Positions 1-9,579 are shown, counted from the first letter of the stretch. The stretch: 64,000 nt of DNA from Catellatospora tritici (GCF_019083965.1 NZ_JAHRCY010000001.1:805905-869904), one strand, 5' to 3'. Program-made: numbers and translations. The notes: generated by a model from the sequence alone, not told the origin.

Positions 1-2
1 CC

Positions 3-872
3 GTCATCCGGCAGGGCACCCGCATGGTCATGCCGCTGACCGCGGGCTCGGTCACCGACCTGCTGCGCGGGCGGCTGCCGCACGGCTTCTGCTACCGCGA
101 GTGGGACGTGGCGCACCTGCGTACGCCCGCGGAGCTCGCGGTGCTCGGCGGCGAGGCCTCCGAGGACGTCACGTACCTGCTGCGCTGGCGGGCGATCGAC
201 GCCGCCGACTTCCGGCCCTCCACCGGCGACACGGTGTCGGGGCTGGTGGCGATGCCGCCGCACGACCGGGTCGGCGCCGCCGTGCTGGGCACCGGCTTCG
301 CCCCGAGCAGCACCGAACTGATTCCCGAGTGGGTCACCGCCGACTTCGCCGACCTGCCGCTGCCCGCGCACGCGGCGGTGGTGGCGTACGCGCCCGACGG
401 CACCGAGGTGGTGCTCTACACGTTCCAGCCCGAGCAGCGGGGCTGGCTGCGCCTGGTCGGCCCGCAGTGGCGGCGGCTGCTCAACCCGCTGCGCGAGATC
501 AGCGCCGACCAGGAGTACCTGCCGATCCCTCGGGACCAGGCCGTGTTCAGCCGCCTGGTGGGCATGTTCCGGGGCGAGGAGTACGAGGCGGTCGCCGACC
601 CGCCGGAGGAGTTCCGGGTGCTGGCGATGAGCCGGGCGGCCCGCTACCCGGTGGAGTCGCTGCGCCGCCGTACCCGCTATGCCCGCTGGCGCGGCGCGGC
701 CGTGACCGTGCTGTCGGCCGACGCCAACTGGGTGCGGGTGCGGCTGTGCCAGCCCGACCCGGTCAACGTGACCACGCTCGGCGCCCAGTGCAACCGCCGG
801 GGCGTCTACGAGGCGTGGGCGCCGACGACCGAGGTCGCCGACGCCCACGACGCGGAGCTGCGCTATTTCTAG
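3..872 (+). CDS. Hypothetical protein, 5' end possibly outside the window
   Basis: I do not recognise this protein. The frame is already open at the first complete codon, so the gene may begin upstream; the first ATG inside the window is at 24 and would give 282 residues. It has no signal peptide or membrane segment that I can see and looks like a soluble cytoplasmic protein with alternating hydrophobic stretches. Its stop lies 12 bp from the stop of convergent metG, with no hairpin between them. The coding call rests on the long uninterrupted frame with actinobacterial codon use (G/C third positions); function is unknown. Confidence 0.7.
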   Translation, partial: VIRQGTRMVMPLTAGSVTDLLRGRLPHGFCYREWDVAHLRTPAELAVLGGEASEDVTYLLRWRAIDAADFRPSTGDTVSGLVAMPPHDRVGAAVLGTGFAPSSTELIPEWVTADFADLPLPAHAAVVAYAPDGTEVVLYTFQPEQRGWLRLVGPQWRRLLNPLREISADQEYLPIPRDQAVFSRLVGMFRGEEYEAVADPPEEFRVLAMSRAARYPVESLRRRTRYARWRGAAVTVLSADANWVRVRLCQPDPVNVTTLGAQCNRRGVYEAWAPTTEVADAHDAELRYF

Positions 873-884
873 CCTGCGGAGTCT

Positions 885-2660
885 CTAGCCCTCCAGCCGG
901 GCCAGTTCCTCCTCCACGATGGACGGGTCCAGCTTGCGGAAGACCGGCGTCGGGGCGGTCAGCGGCGTGCCCGGCGCCAGCGCCCGCGGCTCCCACTTCG
1001 CGCCGACGGTGTAGTCGCCGGTCAGGATCGGGTAGTCCGGTCCGCCGTCGAGATCGGACACCTCCTCGATGCGCGGCATGGGCGCGTGCACACCCTGCCC
1101 GCCGAGCAGCTCGTGGATCTTCTGCGCGGAGTGCGGCAGGTACGGCGTGAGCAGCGTGTTGCAGTCGACCACGGCCTGCAGCGCGGTGTGCAGGATGGTG
1201 GCCAGGCGCGGCCGCTCGTCCTCGCCCTTGAGCTTCCACGGCGACTGGTCGGACAGGTACTTGTTGACCTCGCCGACGATCCGCATCGCCTCGTTGATGG
1301 CGGCCTTCTGCTTGTGGTGCTCGATCAGGCCGCCGACCGACTCGAACCCGCCGCGCACGGTCGCCAGCAGCTCCCGGTCGGCGTCGGTCAGCTCACCCGG
1401 CGTCGGCACGCCGCCGAAGTTCTTGGCCGCCATCGAGATGGTGCGGTTGACCAGGTTGCCCCAGCCCGCGACCAGCTCGTCGTTGTTGCGGCGCAGGAAC
1501 TCCGACCAGGTGAAGTCGGTGTCGGTGGTCTCCGGCCCGGCCACGGCGATGAAGTACCGCAGCGCGTCGGCGTCGTAGCGCTCCAGGAAGTCGCGCACGT
1601 AGATGACGATGCGGCGCGAGGAGGAGAACTTCTTGCCCTCCATGGTCAGGTACTCGCTGGAGACGACCTCGGTGGGCAGGTTCAGCTCGCCCAGCTCGCC
1701 CGGCTTGCCGCCCTTGTCGCCCTGGCCGCTGTAGCCGAGCAGCATCGACGGCCAGATCAGCGAGTGGAAGACGATGTTGTCCTTGCCCATGAAGTAGTAC
1801 GACCGGGACTCGGGCGTCTGCCACCACTGCCGCCACGCCTGCGGGTCGCCGGTGCGGCGGGCCCACTCGATCGAGGCGGACAGGTAGCCGATGACCGCGT
1901 CGAACCACACGTAGAAGCGCTTGGTGTCCCAGCCCTCCTGCGGGATCGGCACACCCCACTCCAGGTCCCGGGTGATCGGCCGGGGGCGCAGGTCGTCGAC
2001 CAGGTTGCGGGAGAACTTGAGCACGTTCGGCCGCCAGCCGTCGCGGCTGTCCAGCCAGGTGCCCAGCGCCTCGGCGAACGCCGACAGGTCCAGGAAGTAG
2101 TGCTCGGTGTCGATGAACCGCGGCGTCTCGCCGTTGATCTTCGACTTGGGGTCGATCAGGTCGATCGGGTCGAGCTGGTGGCCGCAGTTGTCACACTGGT
2201 CGCCGCGGGCGCTGGTGTAGCCGCAGTGCGGGCAGGTGCCCTCGATGTACCGGTCGGGCAGGCCCCGGCCGGTCGACGGCGACACGGCCGCCTGGGTGGT
2301 CTTGGCGATGACGTACCCGTTGGCGTAGAGCGCGGTGAACAGCTCCTGCACCACCGCGTAGTGGTTGCCGGTGGTGGTTCGGGTGAACAGGTCGTAGGCC
2401 AGGCCCAGCCCGTGCAGATCCTCGACGATCATGCGGTTGTACTTGTCCACGGCCTCGCGCGGGGTGATCCCCTCGGCGTCGGCCTGGACCTGGATCGGCG
2501 TGCCGTGCTCGTCGGTGCCCGACACCATGAGCACGTCGTGGCCGGCCATCCGCATGTACCGACTGAAGACGTCGGAGGGCACCCCGAATCCGGAGACATG
2601 ACCGATGTGGCGCGGGCCGTTGGCATAGGGCCAGGCGACCGCGGCGAGAACGTGGCTCAT
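885..2660 (-). CDS. metG: Methionine--tRNA ligase
   Basis: Class I aminoacyl-tRNA synthetase that charges tRNA-Met in the cytoplasm (591 aa). The HIGH signature is at residues 18-21. A zinc-knuckle insert with CPHC and CDNC pairs lies around residues 140-160. The KMSKS loop is present as KFSSSR near residue 344, followed by the anticodon-binding helical domain. There is no C-terminal EMAP-like tRNA-binding domain. The frame stays open far upstream, but family alignment fixes the start at MSHVLAAV. No strong Shine-Dalgarno precedes it, so it may be leaderless. In mycobacteria metG lies near rsmI and pmt, as here, which supports conserved synteny. Confidence 0.97.
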   Translation of the reverse strand: MSHVLAAVAWPYANGPRHIGHVSGFGVPSDVFSRYMRMAGHDVLMVSGTDEHGTPIQVQADAEGITPREAVDKYNRMIVEDLHGLGLAYDLFTRTTTGNHYAVVQELFTALYANGYVIAKTTQAAVSPSTGRGLPDRYIEGTCPHCGYTSARGDQCDNCGHQLDPIDLIDPKSKINGETPRFIDTEHYFLDLSAFAEALGTWLDSRDGWRPNVLKFSRNLVDDLRPRPITRDLEWGVPIPQEGWDTKRFYVWFDAVIGYLSASIEWARRTGDPQAWRQWWQTPESRSYYFMGKDNIVFHSLIWPSMLLGYSGQGDKGGKPGELGELNLPTEVVSSEYLTMEGKKFSSSRRIVIYVRDFLERYDADALRYFIAVAGPETTDTDFTWSEFLRRNNDELVAGWGNLVNRTISMAAKNFGGVPTPGELTDADRELLATVRGGFESVGGLIEHHKQKAAINEAMRIVGEVNKYLSDQSPWKLKGEDERPRLATILHTALQAVVDCNTLLTPYLPHSAQKIHELLGGQGVHAPMPRIEEVSDLDGGPDYPILTGDYTVGAKWEPRALAPGTPLTAPTPVFRKLDPSIVEEELARLEG

Positions 2661-2772
2661 GGGAAAACAGCGTAGTGAAGAGCGTGCCCGGTCTGCGAAC
2701 CGGTTACGACCTCCGGCGACACGCGTCGCAAATCCCCTCGTCAGCGGGCTGACTAGGGTGAAATGACCATCT

Positions 2773-3771
2773 ATGAGGGATAACGTCGAGAAAGTCGACA
2801 TCGGCCTGGCCGAGCCGGTCCCGTGGGTCGCGCCCGACCCCGACCCCGACCCGTCCCCGTTCGATCTGACCCCCTCGTGGCTGGGCGAGCCATCCCAGCC
2901 ACTACGCCTGACCCCGCAGCCGCCCGCCCTGGTCGAAGACCCCGAGCAGGCGTACTGGCAGCGACCGGCCCGGCTGGTCCAGCCCGCGCACAGCGCGCCG
3001 GACCCCGAGCCGATCGAGGGTCCGGTCGAGCTCGACGGCACCGGTCCGCGTACCCCCACCGATGTGCTCGCGGCGCCCGCCGAGCACGTCGGGCGCCGCC
3101 GCGCCCCCGAGCCGCCCGCCGTGCCCGAACCGCCGTACTCACCGCCGGCGGCGCTGGTGCCGACCGAGACGTTCAGCATGCCGACGCAGGAGGTGCCGCG
3201 CGACGCGTGGCTCGACCCGCGGCTGCACGGCGCCCGCCCCGGCTGGACCGAGCCACCGCCCAAACGACCGGTACGGGCACCGAAGCCGCCGCGCAAACTG
3301 GGCGTGGCCCTGCCACTGCTGGTCCTGCTCGCACTGGTCGGGGGCTTCTTCAGCTGGGTCAGCGCCGAGCCGCTGTGGCTGTCGCTGGGCCACGGGCGGG
3401 TGGGCACGCTGACCATCACCGCCTGCTCCGGTCAGGGCATGCTGCAGAGCTGCGTGGGCGAGTTCAGCTCGGCCGGGTTCAGCGCGGCCGACGTGGACGT
3501 GTTCGGCCCGCCCGGCCAGGCCGAGGGCCTCAGCGCCCCGGCGCGCATGGTCGGACCGCGCAGCACCCGCGCGTACGTCGCCAACGGCACCGGCGGCCTC
3601 TACCTGCGCTGGCTGGTCGGGCTGGTGGCGGTGCTGCTCTGCTCGATCGGGATCGTGTTCGCCACCGGCGCGCTGCGCCTGCCGGAGCGGCGCGAGCGGC
3701 TGGCGGCGGTGGGGTTGAGCTTCGCGGGGCCGTTGCTGGTCTCCATCGGCTTCCTCGCCGCCACCTTCTAA
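2773..3771 (+). CDS. Proline-rich membrane protein, unknown function
   Basis: A 332-residue protein not assigned to a named family. Residues 1-175 are hydrophilic and very rich in Pro, Glu and Asp, and probably disordered on the cytoplasmic side. A first membrane helix follows at about 180-200. Then comes an extracytoplasmic segment with two cysteines ([12 protein letters not shown], about 217-228) and two C-terminal helices at about 275-300 and 312-330. The gene is divergent from metG with a 112-bp spacer and ends just before a long palindrome that separates it from convergent rsmI. It could be a cell-envelope protein; no activity can be inferred. Confidence 0.8.
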   Translation: MRDNVEKVDIGLAEPVPWVAPDPDPDPSPFDLTPSWLGEPSQPLRLTPQPPALVEDPEQAYWQRPARLVQPAHSAPDPEPIEGPVELDGTGPRTPTDVLAAPAEHVGRRRAPEPPAVPEPPYSPPAALVPTETFSMPTQEVPRDAWLDPRLHGARPGWTEPPPKRPVRAPKPPRKLGVALPLLVLLALVGGFFSWVSAEPLWLSLGHGRVGTLTITACSGQGMLQSCVGEFSSAGFSAADVDVFGPPGQAEGLSAPARMVGPRSTRAYVANGTGGLYLRWLVGLVAVLLCSIGIVFATGALRLPERRERLAAVGLSFAGPLLVSIGFLAATF

Positions 3772-3784
3772 CCCCTCCGGGGGT

Positions 3785-3838
3785 ACGGAAGGGCACCTTC
3801 TTATCGCTTTGCGATGTAGAAGGTGCCCTTCTTAACTG
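3785..3838. repeat. Palindromic repeat (AAGGGCACCTTCT type), terminator-like
   Basis: Perfect 13-bp arms AAGGGCACCTTCT (3789-3801) and AGAAGGTGCCCTT (3818-3830) enclose a second stem, ATCGC-TTT-GCGAT (3803-3815). It lies between two convergent stop codons, so it can act as a bidirectional terminator. The GCGATAAGAAGG core links it to the elements at 7985 and 38657; on the minus strand all three begin GTTAA and carry AAAGCGATAA or a close variant in the loop. Confidence 0.9.
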
Positions 3839-3857
3839 TCGGGAAGGCCCAGCGCGC

Positions 3858-4682
3858 TCAGCGCAGGTTGTACACCTCGCGCTTGGGCAGGCCGTGCGCG
3901 GCGGCGACGGCGGCGGCGGCATCGCGCCGGGACATCCCCTCGGCCACCCGGGCCGCCACCTCGGCCAACAGCTCGTCGTCGGCGGGCCGCTGCGCCGGGG
4001 TCGCATCGGCACCGGCCACCACCAGCGTGATCTCGCCCCGCAGCTCCTCGACCTCGACCAGTTCGGCCAGGGTGGCGCGGCGGACCTCCTCGTACGTCTT
4101 GGTCAGCTCGCGGCACAGCGCCGCCCGTCGCGTGCCGCCGAACGCGGCCACCAGATCGGCCAGCGTCTCCGCGATGCGGTGCGTGGACTCGAAGAAGACC
4201 AGCGTGCGGGGCTCGGTGGCGAGCTCGGCCAGCCGGGCGCGCCGGTCGCCGCCCTTGCGGGGCAGGAACCCCTCGAAGCAGAACCGGTCGCACGGCAGCC
4301 CCGACAGCGCCAGCGCCGTGGTGACCGCGCTGGGCCCCGGCGCGCACGTCACCGGCAGCCCGGCCGCCAGCGCCGCCGCGACCAGGCGATAACCCGGGTC
4401 ACTGACGCTGGGCATGCCGCCGTCGGTCACCAGGGCCACCCGCTGCCCGTCGACCATCGCCGCGACCAGGTCGGGCGTACGCCGCTCCTCGTTGCCCTCG
4501 AAATACGAAACGATCTTCCCGGGCACGACCACATCCAGGTCCCGGGCCAGCCGCAGCAGCCGTCGGGTGTCCTCGGCGGCGACGATGTCCGCCTCGGCCA
4601 GCGCCTGACGCAGCCGCGGCGAGGCGTCGCCCGGGTTGCCCAACGGTGCGCCACACAGCACCAAACCCGTGACCTGCGTCAT
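3858..4682 (-). CDS. rsmI: 16S rRNA (cytidine(1402)-2'-O)-methyltransferase
   Basis: SAM-dependent tetrapyrrole-methylase-fold enzyme that 2'-O-methylates C1402 in the decoding centre of 16S rRNA (274 aa). Family marks are the N-terminal GLVLCGAPLGNPGD, AAEDTRR near residue 40, SYFEGNE, the glycine-rich LVTDGGMPSVSDPG and the CAPGPSA loop. The C-terminal helical KREVYNL end is typical. The start chosen is MTQVTGLV, where family similarity begins, although the frame is open further upstream. It is divergent from pmt across 84 bp, the same neighbour pair as Rv1003/Rv1002c in Mycobacterium tuberculosis. Confidence 0.96.
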   Translation of the reverse strand: MTQVTGLVLCGAPLGNPGDASPRLRQALAEADIVAAEDTRRLLRLARDLDVVVPGKIVSYFEGNEERRTPDLVAAMVDGQRVALVTDGGMPSVSDPGYRLVAAALAAGLPVTCAPGPSAVTTALALSGLPCDRFCFEGFLPRKGGDRRARLAELATEPRTLVFFESTHRIAETLADLVAAFGGTRRAALCRELTKTYEEVRRATLAELVEVEELRGEITLVVAGADATPAQRPADDELLAEVAARVAEGMSRRDAAAAVAAAHGLPKREVYNLR

Positions 4683-4766
4683 CTGTCCCACCTTCGCGAA
4701 TTCCGCCGATGCCAACCCGTGAACGGGGTGAGCCGTTTCCGAGCTTTTCAGCCTACGATCCATGGC

Positions 4767-6335
4767 GTGACCCAGACGGCGACGGCGCCCCAGCAGGCGC
4801 CCACACCCTCGGCGCAGCCCCAGCACGTGGTGGCCGCGATCCGGCGTCGGCTCGTGCCCATCGACCAGCGCCTGGATCCATACGCGTGGCTGGCCGCGAT
4901 CGCGATCACCGTCATCGCGTTCGCGCTGCGGCTATACCACCTGGCCTCTCCACCGGGGAAGATCTTCGACGAGACCTACTACGCCACCGACGCCCACTGG
5001 CTGTGGGAGAAGGGGTTCGAGTGGGACCAGAACAACAACTCCGCCGGTTACGTGGTGCACCCGCCGCTGGGCAAGTGGATCATCGCACTGGGTGAGCACC
5101 TGCCTGGCTTCGGCTATACCGAGTCGGGCTGGCGCATCAGCGCGGCGATCGTGGGCACCATCTCGGTGCTGATGGTCATCCGGATCGCGCAGCGGCTGTT
5201 CGCCTCGACCGTGCTGGCCTGCGCCGCGGGCATCCTGATGACCTTCGACGGCATGCACTTCGTGCTGTCGCGCGCCGCGCTGCTCGACATCTTCCTGATG
5301 TTCTTCATCCTGGCCGCGTTCGGTGCGATCGTGCTCGACCGCGACGCCCGGCGTAAGCGCTGGCTGCGGTTCATCGAGTCCGGCGGCGACCCGACCGGAC
5401 GCGGCCGCGACAGCCGCCCGCCGTTCGAAGTGCCGTGGTGGCGCCTGGTCGCCGCGGTCCTGCTGGGCTGCGCGCTGGCGGTCAAGTGGAGCGCGCTCGC
5501 GTTCATCCCGGTGTTCGTCCTCCTGATCATGTGGTGGGAGGTCGGCGTACGCCGCACCGCCGGCGTCGAGCACCCGATCCGCGACGCCGTCCTCGACGAG
5601 TTCCTGTGGATCCTCGCCTGCGCCCCGATCATGTTCGTGGTGTACCTGTCGACGTGGAGCGGCTGGCTGCTCACCGACGGCGGCTACTACCGCCACTGGC
5701 TGCGCGACACGGGCGAGAGCGAGCCGCCGTTCATCGGCGCGCTGCAGAACCTGTGGCACTACCACCGCGAGGCGTACAACTTCCACAAGGGCCTCACCGC
5801 CGAGCACACGTACCAGTCGGCCAGTCACTGGGCACCGATCCAGTGGCTGCTGCTGGGCCGCCCGGTCGCGTTCTACTGGTCCGGCGACGCGCCCTGCGGC
5901 GCCAGCCAGTGTGCCCGCGAGGTCCTGCTGCTGGGTACGCCGCTGCTGTGGTGGGCGTTCCTGCCCGCCCTGATCGCCGCGACCTGGTTCGGCTTCGCCC
6001 GCCGCGACTGGCGGGCCGGGGCGATCCTGGCCATGTGCGCCGCCGCGCTGGTGCCGTGGTTCTTCTTCCCCGGCCGGACGATGTTCTTCTTCTACGCCGC
6101 CCCGGCCGAGCCGTTCCTGATCCTCGCGCTGGTGTTCGTGCTCGGGTGCGCCATCAACTCCCCGCCGGGCGTGCCGCAGAACGAGAACCGGCAACTGGTC
6201 GCCTCGATCTTCGCGGGTGCGTTCGTGCTGATGGTGGTGGTCATGTTCGCGTACTTCTACCCGGTCTTCGCGGGCGACTCGATCCCGTACGCCGACTGGA
6301 GCAGACGCATGTTCCTGGGCAACCTCTGGATCTGA
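4767..6335 (+). CDS. pmt: Dolichyl-phosphate-mannose--protein mannosyltransferase (Pmt)
   Basis: GT39 integral membrane enzyme that transfers mannose from polyprenyl-phosphomannose to Ser/Thr of exported proteins during Sec translocation (522 aa). About 10-11 hydrophobic helices are visible. The first extracytoplasmic loop carries the acidic FDETYYATDAHW motif (Asp-Glu near residue 67), which binds substrate in this family. HPPLGKW and the C-terminal GRTMFFFY motif also match actinobacterial Pmt. The start is GTG in VTQTATAP; the longer upstream frame lacks family similarity and overlaps rsmI on the other strand. A strong hairpin follows directly, so it looks monocistronic. Confidence 0.95.
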   Translation: MTQTATAPQQAPTPSAQPQHVVAAIRRRLVPIDQRLDPYAWLAAIAITVIAFALRLYHLASPPGKIFDETYYATDAHWLWEKGFEWDQNNNSAGYVVHPPLGKWIIALGEHLPGFGYTESGWRISAAIVGTISVLMVIRIAQRLFASTVLACAAGILMTFDGMHFVLSRAALLDIFLMFFILAAFGAIVLDRDARRKRWLRFIESGGDPTGRGRDSRPPFEVPWWRLVAAVLLGCALAVKWSALAFIPVFVLLIMWWEVGVRRTAGVEHPIRDAVLDEFLWILACAPIMFVVYLSTWSGWLLTDGGYYRHWLRDTGESEPPFIGALQNLWHYHREAYNFHKGLTAEHTYQSASHWAPIQWLLLGRPVAFYWSGDAPCGASQCAREVLLLGTPLLWWAFLPALIAATWFGFARRDWRAGAILAMCAAALVPWFFFPGRTMFFFYAAPAEPFLILALVFVLGCAINSPPGVPQNENRQLVASIFAGAFVLMVVVMFAYFYPVFAGDSIPYADWSRRMFLGNLWI

Positions 6336-6346
6336 CCGGATCCGTC

Positions 6347-6392
6347 GCGGGGCCGGGCGAGCGGGGTAGAACCCCCGTACGCCCGGCCCCGC
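6347..6392 (+). terminator. Hairpin terminator after pmt
   Basis: Perfect 13-bp arms GCGGGGCCGGGCG (6347-6359) and CGCCCGGCCCCGC (6380-6392), with an inner GGGG/CCCC stem in the loop, begin 12 bp after the pmt stop. It is followed by a short T-containing stretch (CTCGTTTCG). Confidence 0.85.
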
Positions 6393-6454
6393 TCGTTTCG
6401 TGCCATCCTGCCGAATCGCGGCCCTGGCAGTTCGTCATCCTCTTCGCCACGCTG

Positions 6455-6715
6455 ATGCTGCTCTGGGCGCTGATGCTGCGCCTGGTCGGGCTGGGTTCGA
6501 GCGGGTCCGACCTCTGGCGTGACCTCGGCACCGCGCCGATTGTCGCCGCCGCGGTCGCCATGGTCACCTGGACCCGGGGCAGGGTGCGCGCCCGCCTACC
6601 CGCCGCGGCGGTCGGCTTGTCCGCCCTGTTCGGCCTCGACGTCGCCGGTCACGCGATGGTCGGTCGGGAAAACTTCGGCCCCGGCTGGCCCGCGCTGACC
6701 CTCGGCATGCCCTGA
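6455..6715 (+). CDS. Small membrane protein, uncertain
   Basis: An 86-residue frame with two or three hydrophobic segments (about 1-12, 27-40 and 53-68) separated by an Arg-rich loop; ends in GMP. The ATG at 6455 was chosen because no earlier ATG, GTG or TTG in this frame lies downstream of the pmt terminator. No clear ribosome-binding site precedes it. It may be a real small integral membrane protein with an unusual start, or a decayed fragment. No family recognised. Confidence 0.4.
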   Translation: MLLWALMLRLVGLGSSGSDLWRDLGTAPIVAAAVAMVTWTRGRVRARLPAAAVGLSALFGLDVAGHAMVGRENFGPGWPALTLGMP

Positions 6716-6865
6716 CGAGCAGCTACCTGTTCACCGCGATCACACACCTGCCCCGGCGCGCGGCACGGCATGCTTCCGACCCCGTCAAGGCGGTAGCGGG
6801 CGGGCTTCCTACCGCGCACGAGTCGACGCCGGGCCCCGCGTGAAGGGCCCGGCGCCACTTCGCCA

Positions 6866-7513
6866 CTATTCGCAGCCGATGCCGTCATTGTCGTTGCCAT
6901 CGAGGTCGTAGATGTCCCGACCAATGATCCTTACTGGCCCCTGCACGTACGCCGGACCGTTGCCGCTGCCACCGGCGCAGTCCACATCCGAGGCGATGGG
7001 CACGCAACCGGAGTAGTTCGGGTCGCACTTGCGGGTGGTGGTGGACGTCTGCTTCGTGCCCACCAGGATCACCTTGGTCACCGGCGCCTTGGTGACCGCC
7101 TCTTTCACCAGCGAACGGCCGGACTCCACGCCGTCGACCAGCGTCACCTCGTAGGTGAGGGTCTTCACCCCGTTGACGCCCGCCGTCTTGACCCTGGTGG
7201 TCCCCTTCGCCAGCGACGAGTCGTTCACCTTCTTCACCGGGTACGGGATGGACTGCGTCACGGTCACCAGCTTCGTGCGCGTCGCCGGGGTCGGCTTCGG
7301 GCTCGGGGCGGCGTTCGCCATCGCGGCCTCCCGGGCAGGTGAGGGCGAAGCGTCAGCGGACGACGACCCGGCCCCGCAGCCCAGGAGCATGGCCGTGCCG
7401 ACCACGCCGAGCAGGATGACGCCGACGACACCACCGAACGCGTCCACCGCCTCGTTCTTGCCGCGCTTCGTACCGCGCGCTGGGGGCGGCGAGAGGTGAG
7501 CTTCGTAAGTCAT
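6866..7513 (-). CDS. G5 and Excalibur domain lipoprotein-like protein
   Basis: Predicted surface protein of 215 residues. A hydrophobic helix near residues 28-47 ends in a lipobox-like LLGC, suggesting a lipid-anchored or membrane-anchored protein. A Ser/Ala/Pro linker follows, then a G5 domain (about 80-155, starting LVTVTQSIPYPVKK), a fold found in cell-wall-binding proteins. The C-terminal Excalibur motif DLDGNDNDGIGCE is a predicted calcium-binding loop; Cys pairs CDPNYSGC and the terminal CE fit that family. It is probably exposed and attached to peptidoglycan. The start is ATG (MTYEAH). Confidence 0.85.
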   Translation of the reverse strand: MTYEAHLSPPPARGTKRGKNEAVDAFGGVVGVILLGVVGTAMLLGCGAGSSSADASPSPAREAAMANAAPSPKPTPATRTKLVTVTQSIPYPVKKVNDSSLAKGTTRVKTAGVNGVKTLTYEVTLVDGVESGRSLVKEAVTKAPVTKVILVGTKQTSTTTRKCDPNYSGCVPIASDVDCAGGSGNGPAYVQGPVRIIGRDIYDLDGNDNDGIGCE

Positions 7514-7740
7514 CGCAACAGTCTCTGGGCGGCCCGCCTTCGCGGGGAGTATCCAACGAGTCACACGTCGTGCCGTTGGGTTCGCGATCCGTGTCAATGA
7601 AGTCCACGTTGAGTGGCGATGGGTTCACGTTCCGCCGCTATCTGTCGCGAGATGGGACCGTTCCGTAGCCGACGGCCACCGAACGTCCGTATCCGGCGGC
7701 CACCGAACGATCGGTGCCGCGCCTGCCCACTGAAACGGCA

Positions 7741-7770
7741 ACGGCCGCCTTCCAGCTGGAAGGCGGCCGT
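7741..7770 (-). terminator. Perfect 30-bp palindrome downstream of tRNA-Ala
   Basis: ACGGCCGCCTTCCAG is followed directly by its exact reverse complement. It begins 10 bp beyond the tRNA 3' end on the minus strand and is the likely terminator of the tRNA transcript. Confidence 0.8.
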
Positions 7771-7779
7771 GCTTTCGGG

Positions 7780-7853
7780 TGGAGACGAGGGGATTCGAAC
7801 CCCTGACCCCCTCGATGCGAACGAGGTGCGCTACCGGGCTGCGCCACGTCCCC
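7780..7853 (-). tRNA. tRNA-Ala (anticodon CGC)
   Basis: A 74-nt cloverleaf on the minus strand. The acceptor stem GGGGACG pairs with CGTCTCC (one G-U pair), with discriminator A. The D arm begins TGGCGCAGCCCGGTAGCGC. The anticodon stem CCTCG/CGAGG closes a seven-base loop TTCGCAT with anticodon CGC (codon GCG, alanine). The T arm contains GGTTCGAATCC. CCA is not encoded; the bases after the discriminator are CCC. Confidence 0.95.
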
Positions 7854-7984
7854 GAAGGTCGTCCGGTTGAACGGACCGGCCAAGGTTAGCAGGTCTGACC
7901 GGCGCGCGCTAATCGCACCCCGCCGTGTCGACCATCACCACGATCCGCCGCCATGACGCTGGCCAGGCAAGGCGAGCTGGGCGG

Positions 7985-8039
7985 GTTAACAAGGGGCCCT
8001 TCTACTACGGAAAGCGATAAGAGGGGGCCCTTCCTTACC
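7985..8039. repeat. Palindromic repeat (AAGGGGCCCTTCT type)
   Basis: Begins GTTAACAAGGGGCCCTTCTA and ends GGGGGCCCTTCCTTACC, with GGAAAGCGATAAGA between the arms. It lies 9 bp after the glpR stop and can form a long imperfect hairpin, so it may end the galU-glp-rimJ-glpR transcript. Near-identical to the element inside copA at 38657. Confidence 0.9.
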
Positions 8040-8047
8040 TCAAGAGG

Positions 8048-8851
8048 TCAGGCGGCGGGGCCTGCGTGGTACGGGCGGCCGCGGACGCCCGCGCGGCGGC
8101 CGTAGGAGATGGTGGCGACCCTGGGTGGTGCCGGAATCGCCGCCGCCTCCTCCGCGGCCAGCGAGTCGGCCCGAGCCTGCAGCTCGGCCAGGGCCTCCTG
8201 GGCGCGCAGCAGCTCCTCCTGGAGCAGACGGGCGGCTTCGCGGCGGGCTTCGGCGCGGCGGTGCTGGGCCAGCCGCACCTGGGCCTGCTGCTCGGCCAGC
8301 CAGGCGGCCTGCCGTTCCTCGGCGCGGCGGCGCCGGGCGGTGCGCAGTGCCTGCCCGCGCAGGTGGGCGACGTACAGCAGCAGTAGCGAGCCGGTCACCG
8401 CGAGGCTGATGAGGAACCCGGGGCTGACCAGCGCCACCCCGGCGAGCTGGACCAGGTTGAGCAGGACCAGTCCGGCCAGCAGGCGGCGACGCCGGTAGAC
8501 GGCGGGCCGGTGGCGGCGGCGCGGGGCCCGGCGCTTGGTCCGCTCGCCCGGTGCGACCAGTCGCAGCGGGTTGCGCCGCTTGCCGGGTGCGGAGGCGGGC
8601 GGGGCCGAGGCGGGCGGCGCGGAGACGGGCATGGCGGTCAGCGCCCGCGGCGGGTTGACCGGGCGGCGACCCGGGACAGTACGACGGCGGCGCCGGCGCG
8701 ACAGCACCCGCGCGGTCGAGATCGCCCGCTCCGCCACCAGCCGCTCGGTGGCGTCGTACCGGCGCACCAGCGCCGGGGCGAGGGCGAGCAGGCCCGCAGC
8801 GGCGAGGACGGCGAGGAGCACCGAGGTCGGCACCCTCACCCCTCCCGTCAC
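8048..8851 (-). CDS. glpR: Divisome membrane protein, GlpR/SepX family
   Basis: Last gene of the galU-glp-rimJ operon and equivalent by position and architecture to the actinobacterial cell-division protein called GlpR in Corynebacterium and SepX in Streptomyces. The 267 residues hold one N-terminal helix (about 8-28), an Arg/Pro-rich cytoplasmic linker (about 45-120) and two helices (about 125-165). A long charged coiled coil follows (about 170-245, repeating ERQAAWLAEQQAQ-type heptads), then a basic tail. In those organisms the receptor binds the MoeA-like Glp at the division site; here the role is inferred from synteny and topology. Confidence 0.82.
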   Translation of the reverse strand: MTGGVRVPTSVLLAVLAAAGLLALAPALVRRYDATERLVAERAISTARVLSRRRRRRTVPGRRPVNPPRALTAMPVSAPPASAPPASAPGKRRNPLRLVAPGERTKRRAPRRRHRPAVYRRRRLLAGLVLLNLVQLAGVALVSPGFLISLAVTGSLLLLYVAHLRGQALRTARRRRAEERQAAWLAEQQAQVRLAQHRRAEARREAARLLQEELLRAQEALAELQARADSLAAEEAAAIPAPPRVATISYGRRAGVRGRPYHAGPAA

Positions 8852-8958
8852 CTAGTTACGGCGCCTTCGCATCGGCCGCCGTAAGACTTCAGTCAGGCGA
8901 GCCTACGGGCGTGATCACATGATTGCGCAACGCCACACCGGTCGAAGATGAGGCCAAA

Positions 8959-9579
8959 TCAGCCGTGCCGCCGCCGCCAACGGGCCAGCAGCCCACCCTC
9001 GGCGACAACGTCCTCCCAGGTCAGCGCGTATCCGATGTGATCGCGCCAGGCACCGTCGATGAACATGTAGTGCGGGTGGTAGCCCTCTTCCCGGAAGCCG
9101 AGCTTCTCCACCACCCGGCGGCTCGGCTTGTTCTCGGGGCGGATGTTGACCTCCACCCGGTGCAGCCGCCCGGGGCCGAACGCGTGGTCGACGACGAGCG
9201 CCAGCGCGGTCGGCATGATGCCGCGCCCGGCCACCCGCGAGTCGATCCAGTAGCCGCAGTAGGCCGAGGAGAAGGCGCGGCGCACGATGCTGCCGAGGTT
9301 GATGTGTCCGACCAGGCGCTCGCGGCCGCCGTCGCGCAGGCAGATCGCGAACGGCATCGACTCGCCCTCCTTGGCGGCGCGGCGCATGGCCCTGCGGATC
9401 AGCCGGAAGGCGGTCGGCGAGTTCAGTTCGGCCCAGCTCGCGGGCGGGGTCGCCTCCCACTGCCGCAGCCAGGTCTCGTTGTACGCCCGCACCTCGACCC
9501 ACTGCCGCAGATCCGCACGTCGGTACGGGCGCAGCACGACATCGCCCTCGGTGAGGACGGCGGGAAAGCCGATGTTCAT
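8959..9579 (-). CDS. rimJ: GNAT N-acetyltransferase, RimJ/RimL type
   Basis: Acetyl-CoA-dependent GNAT-fold enzyme (206 aa) resembling ribosomal-protein-alanine N-acetyltransferase. Recognisable parts are the N-terminal LRPYRRADLRQW, the central VGHINLGSIVR strand, the acetyl-CoA loop VAGRGIMPTAL and the ENKPSRRVVEKLGFREEG motif. The start codon overlaps the stop of glp by four bases (ATGA), which indicates translational coupling; the frame is open further upstream but reads through glp. The true substrate is unknown, since RimJ-like enzymes in actinobacterial glp operons have not all been tested. Confidence 0.88.
   Translation of the reverse strand: MNIGFPAVLTEGDVVLRPYRRADLRQWVEVRAYNETWLRQWEATPPASWAELNSPTAFRLIRRAMRRAAKEGESMPFAICLRDGGRERLVGHINLGSIVRRAFSSAYCGYWIDSRVAGRGIMPTALALVVDHAFGPGRLHRVEVNIRPENKPSRRVVEKLGFREEGYHPHYMFIDGAWRDHIGYALTWEDVVAEGGLLARWRRRHG

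Noticed and set aside
885..3419. An 844-residue reading frame covering metG and extending to 3419
   Set aside because: Only the part from MSHVLAAV matches methionyl-tRNA synthetase; the extension is antisense to the proline-rich membrane protein and comes from the low stop-codon frequency at this G+C content.
2823..6335. A giant 1170-codon frame ending with pmt
   Set aside because: It merges shadow frames of the proline-rich protein and rsmI with the real pmt gene, which starts at the GTG at 4767.
7780..7853. Reading tRNA-Ala as an integration site with an att duplicate
   Set aside because: No second copy of its 3' end occurs nearby and flanking genes are ordinary core genes.
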